Of a stretch of DNA of 62,534 bases, positions 61,932 to 62,534 are shown one piece after another. Where the stretch lies: positions 1 through 62,534 of the forward strand of contig JAHEXI010000019.1 in the NCBI GenBank assembly GCA_023252195.1. Reading direction: 5' to 3'. Below the pieces are notes generated by a model. The model ran no database searches. It saw nothing but the letters and a program-made list of their open reading frames with translations, and was not told where the DNA came from. Source of the DNA: Pseudonocardiales bacterium. GTDB lineage: Bacteria > Actinomycetota > Actinomycetes > Mycobacteriales > Pseudonocardiaceae. Made by a program: the position numbers and the translations under genes. Each line of letters starts with the position of its first letter. The first letter of the stretch is position 1.

Positions 61932-62513
61932 ATGACTCGAATGACTCGCGCCACCCAGGTGCTGAGCCTGTTGCTGGTGGCGCTCACCATGGGGCTGGAG
62001 TTCGCCCACACCCTGGAACTCGGCCCGAAGCTGAACTACCCACCGGAGCAGTATCTCCGGCTGAACACCTCGCTCTACGCCTGGTTCGGCATCGCCCCAC
62101 CTGTGGGCGGCGCGATCTGGCTCGGCGCGATGGTCTCGACCGGGATGCTGCTCTTGTTGTTGCGCCAGCGGCCTGTGCGGCTGTTCACCGGTGCCTCGCT
62201 CGTGCTGCAGTTGGCGGCCTTCGCGAACTACTTCGCACGCGTGGAACCCGTCAATGTCCGCTTCCGCGCGCTGACGCCCGGGCAGGTGCCACCCGACTTC
62301 GCCGCCCTGCGCACCCAGTGGGAATACGGCCACGCAGTCGGTTTCGCACTGTTCACCGTAGCGTTCCTGCTGCTGCTCATCGCGCTGGTCACGGTCGTGA
62401 AGTCGACAGCACCGGGCGGTGTCAGCCGGTGGAAGCAATTGAGCTGGCCAGGAGGTCGGCGAAGACTTCTGCTGGGGTTCGGTAGTCCAGGATACGGCGT
62501 GGTCGGTTGTTGA
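61932..62513 (+). CDS. DUF1772-family membrane protein with IS30-derived tail
   Basis: A 193-residue frame. Residues 1-155 are a four-helix DUF1772 protein (VLSLLLVALTMGLEFAHTLE, AIWLGAMVSTGMLLLLLRQR, LRTQWEYGHAVGFALFTVAF), related to anthrone-oxygenase-like proteins. From about residue 160 (GVSRWKQLSWPGG...) the codons run through sequence that on the other strand encodes an IS30 transposase end, so the native stop was replaced when the IS inserted or was deleted. Helices are intact, so the protein may still work. Confidence 0.8.
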   Translation: MTRMTRATQVLSLLLVALTMGLEFAHTLELGPKLNYPPEQYLRLNTSLYAWFGIAPPVGGAIWLGAMVSTGMLLLLLRQRPVRLFTGASLVLQLAAFANYFARVEPVNVRFRALTPGQVPPDFAALRTQWEYGHAVGFALFTVAFLLLLIALVTVVKSTAPGGVSRWKQLSWPGGRRRLLLGFGSPGYGVVGC

Positions 62514-62534
62514 GTTCGGCGGCTACGCAGTCGA
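62422..62534 (-). mobile_element. IS30-family transposase 3' end, cut by the window edge
   Basis: Read leftward from the edge: DCVAAELNNRPRRILDYRTP then AEVFADLLASSIAS and a TGA at 62422-62424. LNNRPRKxLxxxTPxExF is the diagnostic C-terminal end of IS30 transposases. The rest lies outside the window. Confidence 0.88.

Overview
The DNA is high-GC actinobacterial, most likely from the Pseudonocardiales. Supporting signs are GTG and TTG starts behind AGGAGG-type ribosome sites, and families typical of that group: mycothiol-type DUF664, MSMEG_1061-like PPOX proteins, a CsoR with the mycobacterial ligand spacing, LLM fragments and an AICE-type integrase beside tRNA-Lys. The genus is inferred from family resemblance only.

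Layout. (1) 0-12.3 kb is a mobile-element scrapyard. It holds an IS21-like end, an IS6 remnant, a complete IS1595 copy with inverted repeats and a 10-bp target duplication, and an IS256 transposase gene split by a 392-bp non-coding element that has its own inverted repeats and a 6-bp duplication. Among these lie ordinary genes (methyltransferase, ACT protein, glycosyltransferase), ending in a tyrosine integrase beside tRNA-Lys(TTT). (2) 12.3-37.4 kb looks like a metal-stress island assembled from modules: a MerR regulator with a 13-TM protein of unknown function; two DUF318 permeases, one with a C-terminal YHS domain and its own CsoR, both preceded by the same 17-bp operator-like sequence; an SmtB-type ArsR with a P1B-4 ATPase and a strong dyad between them; and an ArsR with a CDF exporter. 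His/Met-bearing lipoproteins and an L,D-transpeptidase sit among these. Decayed genes fill the gaps (tyrosine recombinase, amidohydrolase, P450 fused to a peptidase, nucleoside phosphorylase), and a 60-bp inverted repeat pair brackets 21.1-32.2 kb. (3) 37.4-45.9 kb is mostly envelope and housekeeping: VOC, YccF, aldo-keto reductase, ChaB-like, lytic transglycosylase, MacB-like permease, isoprenylcysteine methyltransferase-like protein, secreted serine protease and secreted beta-lactamase-fold hydrolase. (4) 46-52.5 kb is a redox group: PaaK-like adenylating enzyme, PPOX flavoprotein, broken P450, FMN reductase, a Rieske-TPP fusion enzyme with a frameshift, and an isochorismatase-fold protein lacking its nucleophile. 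(5) 52.6-62.5 kb is drug efflux and signalling: two tandem DHA2 transporters, TetR, HlyD-type adaptor, a truncated DUF4143 protein, a BBE-type FAD oxidoreductase, a histidine kinase/response regulator pair and a DUF1772 protein whose tail runs into an IS30 remnant.

Reading. Sensors (CsoR, two ArsR, MerR) sit beside their likely effectors, so the metal modules look functional, while many neighbouring genes are deleted, frameshifted or carry premature stops. Several frameshifts are single-base changes in otherwise intact genes (7.4, 9.7, 15.3, 48.7 and 51.1 kb). Either the region is decaying or the assembly has indel errors; read data would settle it.
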